From positions 1,794,001 to 1,858,000 of the forward strand of contig CP071032.1 in NCBI GenBank assembly GCA_017134815.1: a stretch of DNA of 64,000 bases, in the 5' to 3' direction. The translations under genes were made by a program, and so were the position numbers. The DNA comes from Lentisphaerota bacterium (GTDB lineage: Bacteria; Verrucomicrobiota; Lentisphaeria; Victivallales; Victivallaceae). A model generated the notes under the pieces. That model did not search any database. It was not told the DNA's origin and was given only the letters and a program-made list of their open reading frames with translations. This document shows, piece by piece, positions 1 to 8,141 of the stretch (position 1 is its first letter; the number at the start of each line of letters is the position of its first letter).

Positions 1-2
1 GT

Positions 3-302
3 CACGCATTTGCTTCAGGCTATGACCTGTCTACTGAAGAGGGCTGTGACTGGACCTGGAAGCAGTTTGAAAAACTGATCGGCTTTGAGTACCTGAAAGG
101 GATGCACCTGAATGGCTCTAAGTCAAAACTCGGCAGCCGCGTTGACCGCCACCACAGCCTGCAGCAGGGCGAACTGGGCGAATTACCTTTCAAGTGGCTG
201 ATGAATGATCATCGCTTTAACGGTATTCCGCTTATGCTTGAGACCATTAATCCGGAAATCTGGCCGGAGGAAATAAACTGGCTTTACAGCCTGGAAAAAT
301 AG
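3..302 (+). CDS. nfo: Endonuclease IV (AP endonuclease), C-terminal part
   Basis: Partial gene, cut off by the left window edge; the last 99 residues are read. Endonuclease IV cleaves DNA at abasic sites in base-excision repair and is a TIM-barrel enzyme with three zinc ions. The visible part has the family signatures [18 protein letters not shown] (residues that include zinc ligands) and the late [16 protein letters not shown] block with the zinc-binding Glu. It ends at TAG 300-302 and is convergent with the ribosomal operon, separated by a strong hairpin. Assignment is by family motif and is secure; the start lies outside the window. Confidence 0.93.
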   Translation, partial: HAFASGYDLSTEEGCDWTWKQFEKLIGFEYLKGMHLNGSKSKLGSRVDRHHSLQQGELGELPFKWLMNDHRFNGIPLMLETINPEIWPEEINWLYSLEK

Positions 303-370
303 CGCTTCCCAGAGCTGTCCTGTATGCAGCAAACCATTTTTAACCTGAGGCGCTCAAAAATAATCAAAGC

Positions 371-399
371 ATAAAAAAACCCCGGAATTAACCGGGGTT
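371..399 (-). terminator. Intrinsic terminator after rplQ
   Basis: Perfect 8-bp stem AACCCCGG (378-385) / CCGGGGTT (392-399) with loop AATTAA. Read on the minus strand it is followed by a run of seven T (complement of 373-379). It closes the alpha operon and may also stop nfo from the other side. Confidence 0.87.
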
Positions 400-424
400 G
401 AAACTTTATATAAATGAAGTCAGC

Positions 425-889
425 TTATTCAGCAACTTCGGCAGTTTCCTCAGCCTTAGCCTCTTCAGCAGGAGCTTCAGCTTTTTCTTCAGCTTTTACA
501 GCAGGCGCAGCTTTCTGCTTCTTGGCAGGAGCTCCGCTCTCTACAAACTGCAGAATGCACATTTCAGCACCATCGCCAACACGTTGGCCAAGTTTGATGA
601 TGCGGGTATAGCCGCCTTCACGCTCAGCATACTGAGGAGCGATTTCATCAAAAAGCTTTTTTACAGCATCAGTGTTACGCAGCTTGGAAATAGCCAGGCG
701 GCGGCGATGCAAATCACCTTTTTTGCCAAGAGTAACCATTTTTTCAGCAAAACGGCGAGCTTCTTTGGCTTTAGTGATGGTTGTTTTGATCTGACCGTGC
801 TCGATCAGGCTGCTGACCATGTTAGCCAGCATCGCTTTACGATGGGCACCGGTCCGGCCGATTTTAAAAGTATGTAATCTGTGACGCAT
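425..889 (-). CDS. rplQ: 50S ribosomal protein L17
   Basis: 154 residues. L17 lines the outside of the peptide exit tunnel of the large subunit. Residues 1-119 are a standard L17 (MRHRLHTFKIGRTGAHRKAM start, the EKMVTLGKKGDLHRRR block, late GxxYTRIIKLGQRxGD). Residues 120-154 are an extra tail made almost only of Ala, Lys and Glu, which is likely disordered. The gene starts 2 bases after rpoA ends, and its Shine-Dalgarno AGGAGG lies across the rpoA stop region, so translation is probably coupled. Last gene of the alpha operon. Confidence 0.97.
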   Translation of the reverse strand: MRHRLHTFKIGRTGAHRKAMLANMVSSLIEHGQIKTTITKAKEARRFAEKMVTLGKKGDLHRRRLAISKLRNTDAVKKLFDEIAPQYAEREGGYTRIIKLGQRVGDGAEMCILQFVESGAPAKKQKAAPAVKAEEKAEAPAEEAKAEETAEVAE

Positions 890-891
890 TA

Positions 892-1914
892 TTAGTTGTC
901 CTCCTCATCTTCGGTCCGGATGTGCTCGCCCTCTGCCTCGATGGCGGCGATGAGGTTCTCACTGAATGACATACCCAGTTCCAAACCGAGACTTTCGATT
1001 TTTTCTTTGATTTCATCGAGGGATTTCTTACCAAAATTGCGGTATTTGAGCATTCTGCTTTCAGTTTTTGTACAAAGCTCACCGATCAATTTGATATTAG
1101 CATTATTCAGACAGTTCATAGCGCGAACTGAAAGATCGAGCACTTCGACATCCTGAGACAGGATCTTGAAATGCTTAAGTTCTTCGTCGGTCATCTGAGC
1201 GAGGACATCTTCTTCGTCAGCCTGTCCGCCAAGGAACGGCCTCAGGTGCTCTTTAAGGATTGTAGCAGCTTTTTCCAGCGCCTCTTCAGGTGCAATTCTG
1301 CCGTCAGTCCAGATTTCAAGCTCAAGGCTGTCCATTTCAGTTTCTTCACCAACACGGGCCTGGCCGACGTTGTAGTTGACACGGGTAACCGGACTGAAAA
1401 GACAGTCAACCGGAATTGTACCGACAGCAACCTGAATCTTATTCTTTTCAGCAGGGACATAGCCTCTGCCGCTGATAACATCAATTTCAGCTCTGAATGG
1501 AACGTCCTTATCCAGTGTGCAGATAACCTGCTCCGGATTCAATACTTCAACTGTACCGTCAGTAACAATATCAGCAGCAGTAACCTGACCGGCTTTATCC
1601 CGGCAGATTTCCAGAGTTTTCTTGAAGTCGCTGTTCAGACTTAAACGGACTTCCTTTAGGTTCAGCACGATCTCAGTAACATCTTCAACCACATTCGGCA
1701 AAGATGAAAACTCATGAAAGGCACCGTCAATGCGTACAGCACAAATTGCAGCCCCTTCCAAAGAGGACAAAAGTACCCGACGCATTGAGTTGCCGAGGGT
1801 GTGCCCGTATCCGCTCATGAACGGCGCGACAATAAATTTCGCGTAACGGTCAGTAGCAGTAGCCTCTTCGACTTGAATCGATTGTGGCATCGGGAAACCA
1901 GATGCAGCAGTCAT
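892..1914 (-). CDS. rpoA: DNA-directed RNA polymerase alpha subunit
   Basis: 340 residues. Alpha dimerises to seed RNA polymerase assembly and its C-terminal domain binds UP elements and activators. The N-terminal domain (about 20-235) carries the GYGHTLGNSMRRVLLSS dimer signature; after a linker the C-terminal domain (about 262-318) has LSVRAMNCLNNANI and FGKKSLDEIKEKI. A short Glu/Asp-rich tail ends the protein. The ATG follows GGAGGAAAAAA. It sits between rpsK and rplQ; rpsD, which usually precedes rpoA, is absent here. Confidence 0.98.
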   Translation of the reverse strand: MTAASGFPMPQSIQVEEATATDRYAKFIVAPFMSGYGHTLGNSMRRVLLSSLEGAAICAVRIDGAFHEFSSLPNVVEDVTEIVLNLKEVRLSLNSDFKKTLEICRDKAGQVTAADIVTDGTVEVLNPEQVICTLDKDVPFRAEIDVISGRGYVPAEKNKIQVAVGTIPVDCLFSPVTRVNYNVGQARVGEETEMDSLELEIWTDGRIAPEEALEKAATILKEHLRPFLGGQADEEDVLAQMTDEELKHFKILSQDVEVLDLSVRAMNCLNNANIKLIGELCTKTESRMLKYRNFGKKSLDEIKEKIESLGLELGMSFSENLIAAIEAEGEHIRTEDEEDN

Positions 1915-1972
1915 TTTTTTCCTCCAGCATTAGTTATTTGTTGAAAAACTCCCATCTCACAACAGCGGCAGC

Positions 1973-2437
1973 TTATACGCGACGACGTTTCGGCGGACGG
2001 CAACCGTTATGGGGAACTGGAGTAATATCCTTAATGGCATTAATTTCCAAACCGGCAGCAGCGATACCACGCACAGCGGATTCGCGACCGGCACCAGGTC
2101 CCTTAATGCGGACTTCCACTTCCTTCATGCCAAGCAGCTGGGCGCGCTTCGCGGCATCAGATGCGATAACCTGAGCTGCATAAGCAGTGCTCTTGCGAGA
2201 GCCTTTAAACCCGTTTTTGCCACCGGTTGACCAGCAAAGAACATTGCCGTGAAGGTCGGTGAAAGTAACCTTTGTATTATTAAAAGTAGCGTGAACAAAC
2301 GCAATCCCTGCCGGGACATAACGTCCGCTCTTGGTGCGTTGCTTAACTTCCTTGGTCTCAGCCGCCGGCTTTTCTGCGGCAGTTTCAGCTGCAGCTTCAG
2401 CGGTAGCTTCGACTTGGATATCTTTCTCTTCAGCCAT
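1973..2437 (-). CDS. rpsK: 30S ribosomal protein S11
   Basis: 154 residues from the ATG at 2437. A TTG four codons upstream (2449) is possible, but GGA seven bases before the ATG favours the shorter form. S11 shapes the mRNA exit site of the small subunit. The core from about residue 30 is typical: [18 protein letters not shown], then [12 protein letters not shown], then [17 protein letters not shown] at the C terminus. Residues 1-30 are an added Ala/Glu-rich N-terminal stretch that most S11 proteins lack, matching the similar acidic tail on L17. Confidence 0.96.
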   Translation of the reverse strand: MAEEKDIQVEATAEAAAETAAEKPAAETKEVKQRTKSGRYVPAGIAFVHATFNNTKVTFTDLHGNVLCWSTGGKNGFKGSRKSTAYAAQVIASDAAKRAQLLGMKEVEVRIKGPGAGRESAVRGIAAAGLEINAIKDITPVPHNGCRPPKRRRV

Positions 2438-2488
2438 AGTTTTATCCAATATATTTTACTGATTCTGTAGTTAAATATTCCACCGGCG

Positions 2489-2887
2489 TTAGCTGCTTGC
2501 AGCCAGACGACGCTGAGTCTTGTCACGAATCGCGCCAACAGTGATCTTCTTACCTTTACGGGTACGGGCGTTGGTTTTGGTACGCTGCCCGTGGCAGGGA
2601 AGGTTACGGCGGTGACGCAGACCACGATAGCTGTGGTTAGCCTGCAGACGCCGGATGTCTCCTGCAACCATGCGGCGCAGGTCACCCTCAACAATCAAAT
2701 CGTTCTGCAGAATAGTGGTAATAGCAGCTATCTGTTCATCTGAAAGGTCGTTAGCCTTAGTGTCTCTCGGAATTTTAACTTTTTCAATGATATCAAGAGC
2801 AATCTTCGGACCAACCCCGTAGATGTAACGCAATGCGTATTCTACTCTCTTATTTCCAGGAATATCTACACCTATTATACGTGGCAT
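2489..2887 (-). CDS. rpsM: 30S ribosomal protein S13
   Basis: 132 residues. S13 sits in the head of the 30S subunit and contacts L5 and tRNA. Seen: MPRIIGVDIPGNKRVEYALRY start, helix-two-turn-helix segment IYGVGPKIALDII, and the basic tail with YRGLRHRRNLPCHGQRTKTN, which reaches the P site. AGAGGAT precedes the ATG. Follows rpmJ by 20 bases and precedes rpsK. Confidence 0.97.
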   Translation of the reverse strand: MPRIIGVDIPGNKRVEYALRYIYGVGPKIALDIIEKVKIPRDTKANDLSDEQIAAITTILQNDLIVEGDLRRMVAGDIRRLQANHSYRGLRHRRNLPCHGQRTKTNARTRKGKKITVGAIRDKTQRRLAASS

Positions 2888-2907
2888 TTTATATAGATCC
2901 TCTAAAT

Positions 2908-3024
2908 TTAACCTTGTCTTTGTTTATGTCGCGGATTACGGGAACAAATTACCCGGACCACGCCTTTGCGTTTAATGATCTGGCAATATTCGCATCTGCG
3001 CTTCACGGATGCTCGCACTTTCAT
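2908..3024 (-). CDS. rpmJ: 50S ribosomal protein L36
   Basis: A 38-residue gene starting [20 protein letters not shown] and ending [10 protein letters not shown]36 is a single zinc ribbon; the ligands Cys11, Cys14, Cys27 and His33 are all present, so this is the zinc-binding (C+) form. GGGAG lies nine bases before the ATG. First gene of the alpha operon here; infA, often just upstream, is not present, so the promoter must lie in about 3030-3210. Confidence 0.96.
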   Translation of the reverse strand: MKVRASVKRRCEYCQIIKRKGVVRVICSRNPRHKQRQG

Positions 3025-3210
3025 ATTTGCATCTCCCAGATTTAAAAATCTGTTAAAAATTTACAACATATTAACTAATAAATACTAAGCAATATTGTGT
3101 CGCATTTTCACATGCGGTGGAAATCATGTAAAGACACATAAAGGCAATAAAATAGCGGCAAACCTTGATCATTCAAGTGCTTAAACTGAAAAAAAAGCAC
3201 TTTTGCAGCA

Positions 3211-3239
3211 AAAAAATAGAAACCGCCCAGAAAGGGCGG
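3211..3239 (-). terminator. Terminator after the zinc-ribbon gene
   Basis: Stem CCGCCC (3223-3228) / GGGCGG (3234-3239), loop AGAAA. On the minus strand it is followed by TTTCTATTTTTTT. It isolates the upstream minus-strand gene from the alpha operon, so rpmJ needs its own promoter. Confidence 0.75.
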
Positions 3240-3270
3240 CAAAACCGGTCCGGCAAAAACAGCCTGTCAA

Positions 3271-3546
3271 TTAAAATAATCCCGCACGATTCTGCGAAAT
3301 ATTGTCCTCTTTCTCAAACATAACATACTTATTGACCCAACGCTGAACCAACGGTTCAATTATAAAGTCCTCAAGCTCGCAGTTTCGCTCAAGCTTCTGG
3401 TCGCAGTATGGACACGCCTGATATATTTCAATATCCGCCCCGACGAGCTGCTCTCCGCACTCCGGGCAAATAAGCAGACGCTTGTTTGTATCGTCATCAT
3501 TTTTAAATTGGTATTTCATTGACATATCCGAACATTCCCTGAACAT
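3271..3546 (-). CDS. Small double-CPxC zinc-ribbon protein, function unknown
   Basis: 91 residues from the first start; Met9 or Met11 are possible starts. The clear feature is CPECG (about 27-31) and CPYC (46-49), two Cys pairs 16 residues apart, which is a zinc-ribbon layout. The C-terminal half is acidic then amphipathic (LEDFIIEPLVQRWVNKYVMF). No membrane segment or signal. It stands alone between two lipoprotein genes and the ribosomal operon, with its own terminator. I do not recognise a named family; a zinc-binding adaptor or nucleic-acid-binding role is only a guess. Confidence 0.7.
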   Translation of the reverse strand: MFRECSDMSMKYQFKNDDDTNKRLLICPECGEQLVGADIEIYQACPYCDQKLERNCELEDFIIEPLVQRWVNKYVMFEKEDNISQNRAGLF

Positions 3547-3663
3547 ATACTAAATTGTCTAATTAATAATATACACCATATATATGACTTTTTAAAATTC
3601 ATTATCCTCTTATATTAAAAAAATAATAAAAATTCGCAATTTTACGTTGCTGAACCTGTACCA

Positions 3664-4380
3664 TCAAGGCCGCTTCAAACTGCTCTTTAAATTTTCAACA
3701 GCCTCATTCAAAGACTGATTAAGCATTATCGGGAACATATCAACATCACGGCCATAGTTATAATAAGGGGATATGAGCATATCAGCAACCTTATCATATT
3801 TATACACCCACAGCCGCCTGCCTGAACCTCGTCTGGTCAGATAGTAAGTAACTGAAAAACGGTTCTCAACTGTGCCCTCCGGCAAACCAAGCAGCCACAA
3901 TACCGGAGCTGCGAACGACAGCCCGTAACTGATGATTCGCCCCTTGTAATACAGTTCATTCAAGTCCGCATGCAGGATGTATTCCGCATCAATTCCCTGC
4001 TCGGAAAATGAAAAGTACGCCCGGCGAAACAGGTTTGACTTGTGCAGATTGTAGGCTGCAGCCTTAGCCAGGGCCACATTTGGCAGCATGTAATAAGCAG
4101 CAATTGAGACAAAACCTGTGTACTCTTCGGGGCGTGTGTATTCCATCCAGCCATAAGGCACCAGCGGCACCAGATAAAGCAGGATTGTAGAGTGATTGTT
4201 CTGGTTAGCGCGACGATCATTGAAAGGTATGACAGCGACTTCAACATCATACAGCGGCTTCCCGGGAAAACTTACCATTTGTTCTCCCCGCGGAGGGTAA
4301 TCAAATCGCTTCAGCACACCACAGCCGCACAAAAAAGCAGCCATTACCATCATGCAGCACAGCAACAACACACCCCTCAT
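3664..4380 (-). CDS. Outer-membrane-type lipoprotein, paralogue A
   Basis: 238 residues from ATG 4380, chosen because GGAGG lies eight bases upstream. A signal peptide ends in a lipobox FLCGC, so it is a predicted lipoprotein. After it come YPP (about 28-30), a beta-rich stretch AVIPFNDRR, PYGW, LGLPEG and the motif YYNYGRD near the C terminus. The same landmarks occur in the next gene, so the two are tandem paralogues. No family recognised. Asp/Glu follow no obvious inner-membrane retention signal. Role unknown; envelope location is inferred. Confidence 0.85.
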   Translation of the reverse strand: MRGVLLLCCMMVMAAFLCGCGVLKRFDYPPRGEQMVSFPGKPLYDVEVAVIPFNDRRANQNNHSTILLYLVPLVPYGWMEYTRPEEYTGFVSIAAYYMLPNVALAKAAAYNLHKSNLFRRAYFSFSEQGIDAEYILHADLNELYYKGRIISYGLSFAAPVLWLLGLPEGTVENRFSVTYYLTRRGSGRRLWVYKYDKVADMLISPYYNYGRDVDMFPIMLNQSLNEAVENLKSSLKRP

Positions 4381-4465
4381 TTCATAAACCTCCACAGCAT
4401 TTATGTTTTATACCAGGCCGAAGTTTTACGGCCCGGATTTAAAGATCTGCATACTCTGTCGAGTC

Positions 4466-5218
4466 TTACAATGGGGACCTGGTTACTCCGAATTTATCCT
4501 GTTCCAACCGAATATCGGATTCCAGTCTGCCAAGTGCTTTATTCATGGCCTTCAGCATCAGGGGGGAATAGTCATCAAAATCCCGACCATAATTGTAATA
4601 TAAGCCGAAAACCCTTGAACCGCTGTCATCTACTTTATATGTCCACAGCACTTTACCGGTTTTAGTATCCAGCAGTTTTAAAGTGAATGCAAGGTGGTTT
4701 GTAAAATTACCAACCGGCAGGCCAAGCACCCAGAGTCCCGGACAGAAAACGGAAATACCGTAAGACCAGATACGCCCGACGTATTCGGTGGACTCAATAT
4801 CGCCAGTCAGCACCAGACGGGTTGTAACATCACGCATATCCCTGGAAAATTTTACCTGTTTAAACATTCTGGAATGCTCAAGGCTCTGTTTTACAGACAT
4901 GGTCAAATCGCGCCCGGCGTTAAACCTGAATCCCTTGGCCGAGTTGAAAAAAGCGCCATGCTCGGGCTGGGTATTAACCGAGTAGCCGTACGGCCAGGCC
5001 GGAATTAAACTTAAAAAGACAGTTCCAAACTCATCTTCCTGCATCGACGGGCGTTTATCCCGCAAAGTGACTACAGTCACTGGGTCGCTGAACAGAGGTA
5101 CATTTGAAAAGTAGACCTGCTTGGCATCCTGCGGCGGATAATTGTATTCATGCAAGGAGCCGCAACCGCAAAGTAAAAAGGAAGAGAGCACAACAAAAGC
5201 AGAAAAAAAGTGTTTCAT
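4466..5218 (-). CDS. Outer-membrane-type lipoprotein, paralogue B
   Basis: 250 residues from ATG 5218 with GGAG nine bases upstream (a TTG at 5233 is the longer alternative). Signal peptide ends FLLCGC, a lipobox. It shares with the downstream gene the YNYPP start of the mature part, a VVTLRDKRP block, WPYGY, GLWVLGLPVG and LYYNYGRD. The two genes lie 85 bases apart in the same direction, consistent with duplication then divergence. No known family recognised. Confidence 0.85.
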   Translation of the reverse strand: MKHFFSAFVVLSSFLLCGCGSLHEYNYPPQDAKQVYFSNVPLFSDPVTVVTLRDKRPSMQEDEFGTVFLSLIPAWPYGYSVNTQPEHGAFFNSAKGFRFNAGRDLTMSVKQSLEHSRMFKQVKFSRDMRDVTTRLVLTGDIESTEYVGRIWSYGISVFCPGLWVLGLPVGNFTNHLAFTLKLLDTKTGKVLWTYKVDDSGSRVFGLYYNYGRDFDDYSPLMLKAMNKALGRLESDIRLEQDKFGVTRSPL

Positions 5219-5576
5219 AACGCATAACTCCAAGTATTATCTAATATTAATGATAACGCATAATAGCCAAAACTCCAATCGTTAGCATACAAAAACCGCA
5301 AAAAATAAAACTCGAGGGAATCCCGACTAGAGAAAATAGATTTTATTCTGAATTAACGTTTCAATAAAGCATCTTTTTCATAGGCTGAAACTATTTCCAG
5401 TCAGTACCGGACCGGATATTATTATTCTCGCAGCAGTAATCCGAGTCCACATTAATTCAGAAAGTCTCCATACCGGCAGCTGCAGCTTTCATGTCAGAAC
5501 TTATTTTGAAAGGGTATCCAGGGCCGTTTACAATCAGACTCTAAGATAATACCGCATAATCAGAGAGCAACAGGTC
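5219..5576. other. Intergenic region without a gene
   Basis: 358 bases between lipoprotein B and arnD, both on the minus strand. Several stop codons in all frames, no recognised RNA, and no strong hairpin followed by T. It should hold the promoter of the lipoprotein pair on the minus strand, but I cannot point to a convincing -35/-10. Confidence 0.6.
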
Positions 5577-6467
5577 CTAGCGCTGGACTCCAAGCCAGCC
5601 TTCACGCCCCGGAAAAGGCTCCTGGGCAATATGCCCTTCCGGCGCTTCTCCTGCTTCAGCAGCCAATTCTCCAAGCGGACAGAAACTCCAGCCGTCACGA
5701 ATAGCCAGCGTCAGGTATTCATCAAACATATGCTGACATTTACCGCCCTCTGCCTCAGCATGAATTGTCAATACATTGAGCTGCTCCGGCTTCAGTTGCT
5801 CCAGCATAAATTCATTATAATTATCATCAGTGATACCGTTGCGTCCAACCACTTCATCATAAGTGGGCATAGTTACCGGGACCTGCAGCTGGTCCAGCTT
5901 TTTGCCGTCCAGCACCGGACGGAAAATATGGGTACCGCGACAATCACTGTTATATTTGAACGGAAAACCGGCCTTTTCCGACAACAGAGTGTCAGTACAG
6001 CGCCAGCCGGGGACCGCCGAAGAAACTGGAGGTTTTCCGCATATTTGAGTCAGGCAGTCCACGCCTTTCTTAAGAGACTGCCGGATCTGCTCCGGACTCA
6101 TTTTGTCAACCTTTGCCTGGATCCGGTGATGATCCCAGGCGTGGAGCCCGATTTCCTGTCCATCATCGTAAGCAGCCTTAATGACACCGCCCAGTCTTTT
6201 TCCAATCAGCAGGCCAGGCCAGGCAGTACCCATCAGTATGATTTCAGGGCCGTACAGACCAGCAGCATTGGTACGCAGCATCTTCCAGGCAAATGCCGGT
6301 TTCAGCATTCGCCACAAGTGGCGCCCCATGTTGTCGGGCCCTACAGAAAAATAAAATGTTCCCTTGATCTTATGCTTATTAAAAATGCGCAGTAAATTTG
6401 GAACCCCCTGCCTCGTGCCTCTGTAGGTATCCACATCAACTCTCAAACCAATTACTTTATTTTTCAT
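5577..6467 (-). CDS. arnD: 4-deoxy-4-formamido-L-arabinose-phosphoundecaprenol deformylase
   Basis: 296 residues, the usual ArnD length. ArnD removes the formyl group from undecaprenyl-phosphate-Ara4FN before transfer to lipid A. It is a polysaccharide-deacetylase (NodB) fold: LRVDVDTYRGT has the metal Asp, LHAWDHHRIQ the metal His pair, and VPGWRCTD plus LTIHAEAEGG (residues 233-242) complete the ArnD-specific pattern. The start overlaps the end of arnT by 11 bases, so they are one transcript: arnA-arnT-arnD. Confidence 0.93.
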   Translation of the reverse strand: MKNKVIGLRVDVDTYRGTRQGVPNLLRIFNKHKIKGTFYFSVGPDNMGRHLWRMLKPAFAWKMLRTNAAGLYGPEIILMGTAWPGLLIGKRLGGVIKAAYDDGQEIGLHAWDHHRIQAKVDKMSPEQIRQSLKKGVDCLTQICGKPPVSSAVPGWRCTDTLLSEKAGFPFKYNSDCRGTHIFRPVLDGKKLDQLQVPVTMPTYDEVVGRNGITDDNYNEFMLEQLKPEQLNVLTIHAEAEGGKCQHMFDEYLTLAIRDGWSFCPLGELAAEAGEAPEGHIAQEPFPGREGWLGVQR

Positions 6468-8121
6468 TATTAAGTATCCAGTAGTCGTCTCTTTTTACTC
6501 TAAACTTTTTAACTTTTTTAAAACCGGCATTAAGCAGAGGTTTTACATCCTGGTCATCGCCACCAAGCACGTATATGGTCTGACCGGGCGCTGTTTTATC
6601 ACCGTCATGGTACTCCGGCAGCTTACGGTCAAGATAAAATACCGCACCACCGCTGATTCGCTCAATAGGACGATAAAGTCTTAAATCCTGTCCGGTATCG
6701 AGAAGCTTTTCGCAGTAGTCAAATAAGGCATGGTAAGATTTTTTGCTGTTCTGGGCAGCAAATATCACTGTATCAATGGATACATAAGTAAAAGCAAGAC
6801 CTGCCAGAACGGCCAGAGCAGCCTGTCGCACCTGTTTTTTGAGCAGTGCCGACAACATCCAGAGTCCGCAAGCAAACATGACAATACTGGTAAAAAACGC
6901 CATGGCGGAAAGTTTGCATACCAAGCCGACGATAATAAAGCCGATACCAGCCAGGATCAGAGCGCCGCACAAGATAAATGACAGAATCCTGACGGCCAAA
7001 TCAACATAATCGTACTTCTTCGGCAATTTAAGCTTACCCGTCAGCAGCTGCGCAGTCATAGAGCCGATCATCAAAGTTTCGGCCGCATACAAAGGCAGCA
7101 GGTAAACCTGGCGTTTTCCTGCGGACAGAGTCAACATTAAATATGGGATAAACAACCAGCACAGCAGAAAAAGTGATGCACTACTTTTTTCCTTCCAGAA
7201 TCGGCGCACGTGAAACCAGACAGCAAACGGCAACAGAATTGTCCAGGGCTGCAGCTGTTCAGGCAGCTTCAGCAAATAGTAATAAAAAGGCTCGACATGC
7301 TGGGCATACTCACCTGAAAAACGTCCAAAGTTATTGGTCCAGACAACCGTTTTTACAGCTTCAAATCCGGCATGCCTGTACAAGAAATAGATCCACACTG
7401 CAACTGGAATAAAACTCAATGCCGCGCCGCTGAACAACCAGAACCAGTTTTGCAGACTGAACTTCTTTTTAATAAAATAATCTTCACCGGCCAGCCAGAA
7501 AAACAGCGCTGAACTCGGTATGGCCAAACCAACCAGACTTTTTGAAAACAAAGCCCCGCCGAGCGATAAGCAGAAAAGCAGGTACCAGCCAAGTTTGACT
7601 TTCATTTTCTTTGAACGGCACAGCTCCCAGAAAGCCCACATGGCAAAAGCTATGAATACCGCCAGGAATATATCAATCATACACTTTCGGCTGTAACGCC
7701 AGTACTGAGCGCTGGAAGCAAGCATTACACTGGCAAGCAGTGCCCCCAGCCCGGACATCCCAAGACCGCGGGCAAGCGCAAATATGGCCAGCACCCCAAA
7801 GAAAGAGGCAAAGGCTGAAGGCAGCTTGGCGGCAAAATCATTGTGCCCGAAAAATTTGAACGACACAGCATCCGCCCAGAAATACAAAGGCGGCTTTTCC
7901 AGAAAGGGCTTGCCGTTAAGTCCGGGCTCAACCCATTTTCCCAGCAGGGCAGTTTCAGCGGCAATCCCGGCAACACGGGGTTCATCCCCACCCCATAAAT
8001 GCCGCGAGCCAAGCCCGATAAAAAAAACGATAAATACAAAAACCGCCGCCAGGAGAAAATAGCGGCGGGGGCTGATATTGTCGATCAGCGCCCTGAATTT
8101 TTCCACGGCAGCGGTCATCAT
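6457..8121 (-). CDS. arnT: Glycosyltransferase of the ArnT/PMT family (lipid A Ara4N transferase)
   Basis: 554 residues, the size of ArnT. ArnT moves L-Ara4N from undecaprenyl phosphate onto lipid A phosphates at the periplasmic face. Seen: about a dozen hydrophobic segments, the first periplasmic loop LWGGDEPRVAGIAAE with the GT39 acidic catalytic pair (DE), and FLEKPPLYFWADA, a hallmark of bacterial PMT proteins. A C-terminal soluble part with the SGGAVFYLDRKLPEY block follows. ArnT identity rests on these motifs and on its place between arnA and arnD. Starts 20 bases after arnA; two adjacent Met codons can serve as start. Confidence 0.9.
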   Translation of the reverse strand: MMTAAVEKFRALIDNISPRRYFLLAAVFVFIVFFIGLGSRHLWGGDEPRVAGIAAETALLGKWVEPGLNGKPFLEKPPLYFWADAVSFKFFGHNDFAAKLPSAFASFFGVLAIFALARGLGMSGLGALLASVMLASSAQYWRYSRKCMIDIFLAVFIAFAMWAFWELCRSKKMKVKLGWYLLFCLSLGGALFSKSLVGLAIPSSALFFWLAGEDYFIKKKFSLQNWFWLFSGAALSFIPVAVWIYFLYRHAGFEAVKTVVWTNNFGRFSGEYAQHVEPFYYYLLKLPEQLQPWTILLPFAVWFHVRRFWKEKSSASLFLLCWLFIPYLMLTLSAGKRQVYLLPLYAAETLMIGSMTAQLLTGKLKLPKKYDYVDLAVRILSFILCGALILAGIGFIIVGLVCKLSAMAFFTSIVMFACGLWMLSALLKKQVRQAALAVLAGLAFTYVSIDTVIFAAQNSKKSYHALFDYCEKLLDTGQDLRLYRPIERISGGAVFYLDRKLPEYHDGDKTAPGQTIYVLGGDDQDVKPLLNAGFKKVKKFRVKRDDYWILNNEK

Positions 8122-8141
8122 TAATCTCCGTTACAAGAGAA

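Noticed and set aside
398..877. Plus-strand open frame of 159 codons opposite rplQ
   Set aside because: It is the mirror of a certain ribosomal protein gene, has no ribosome site, and a low-complexity Ser/Phe composition caused by the opposite strand.
5631..6395. Plus-strand open frame of 254 codons opposite arnD
   Set aside because: arnD has all family motifs on the other strand; this frame has no recognisable domain and no Shine-Dalgarno.
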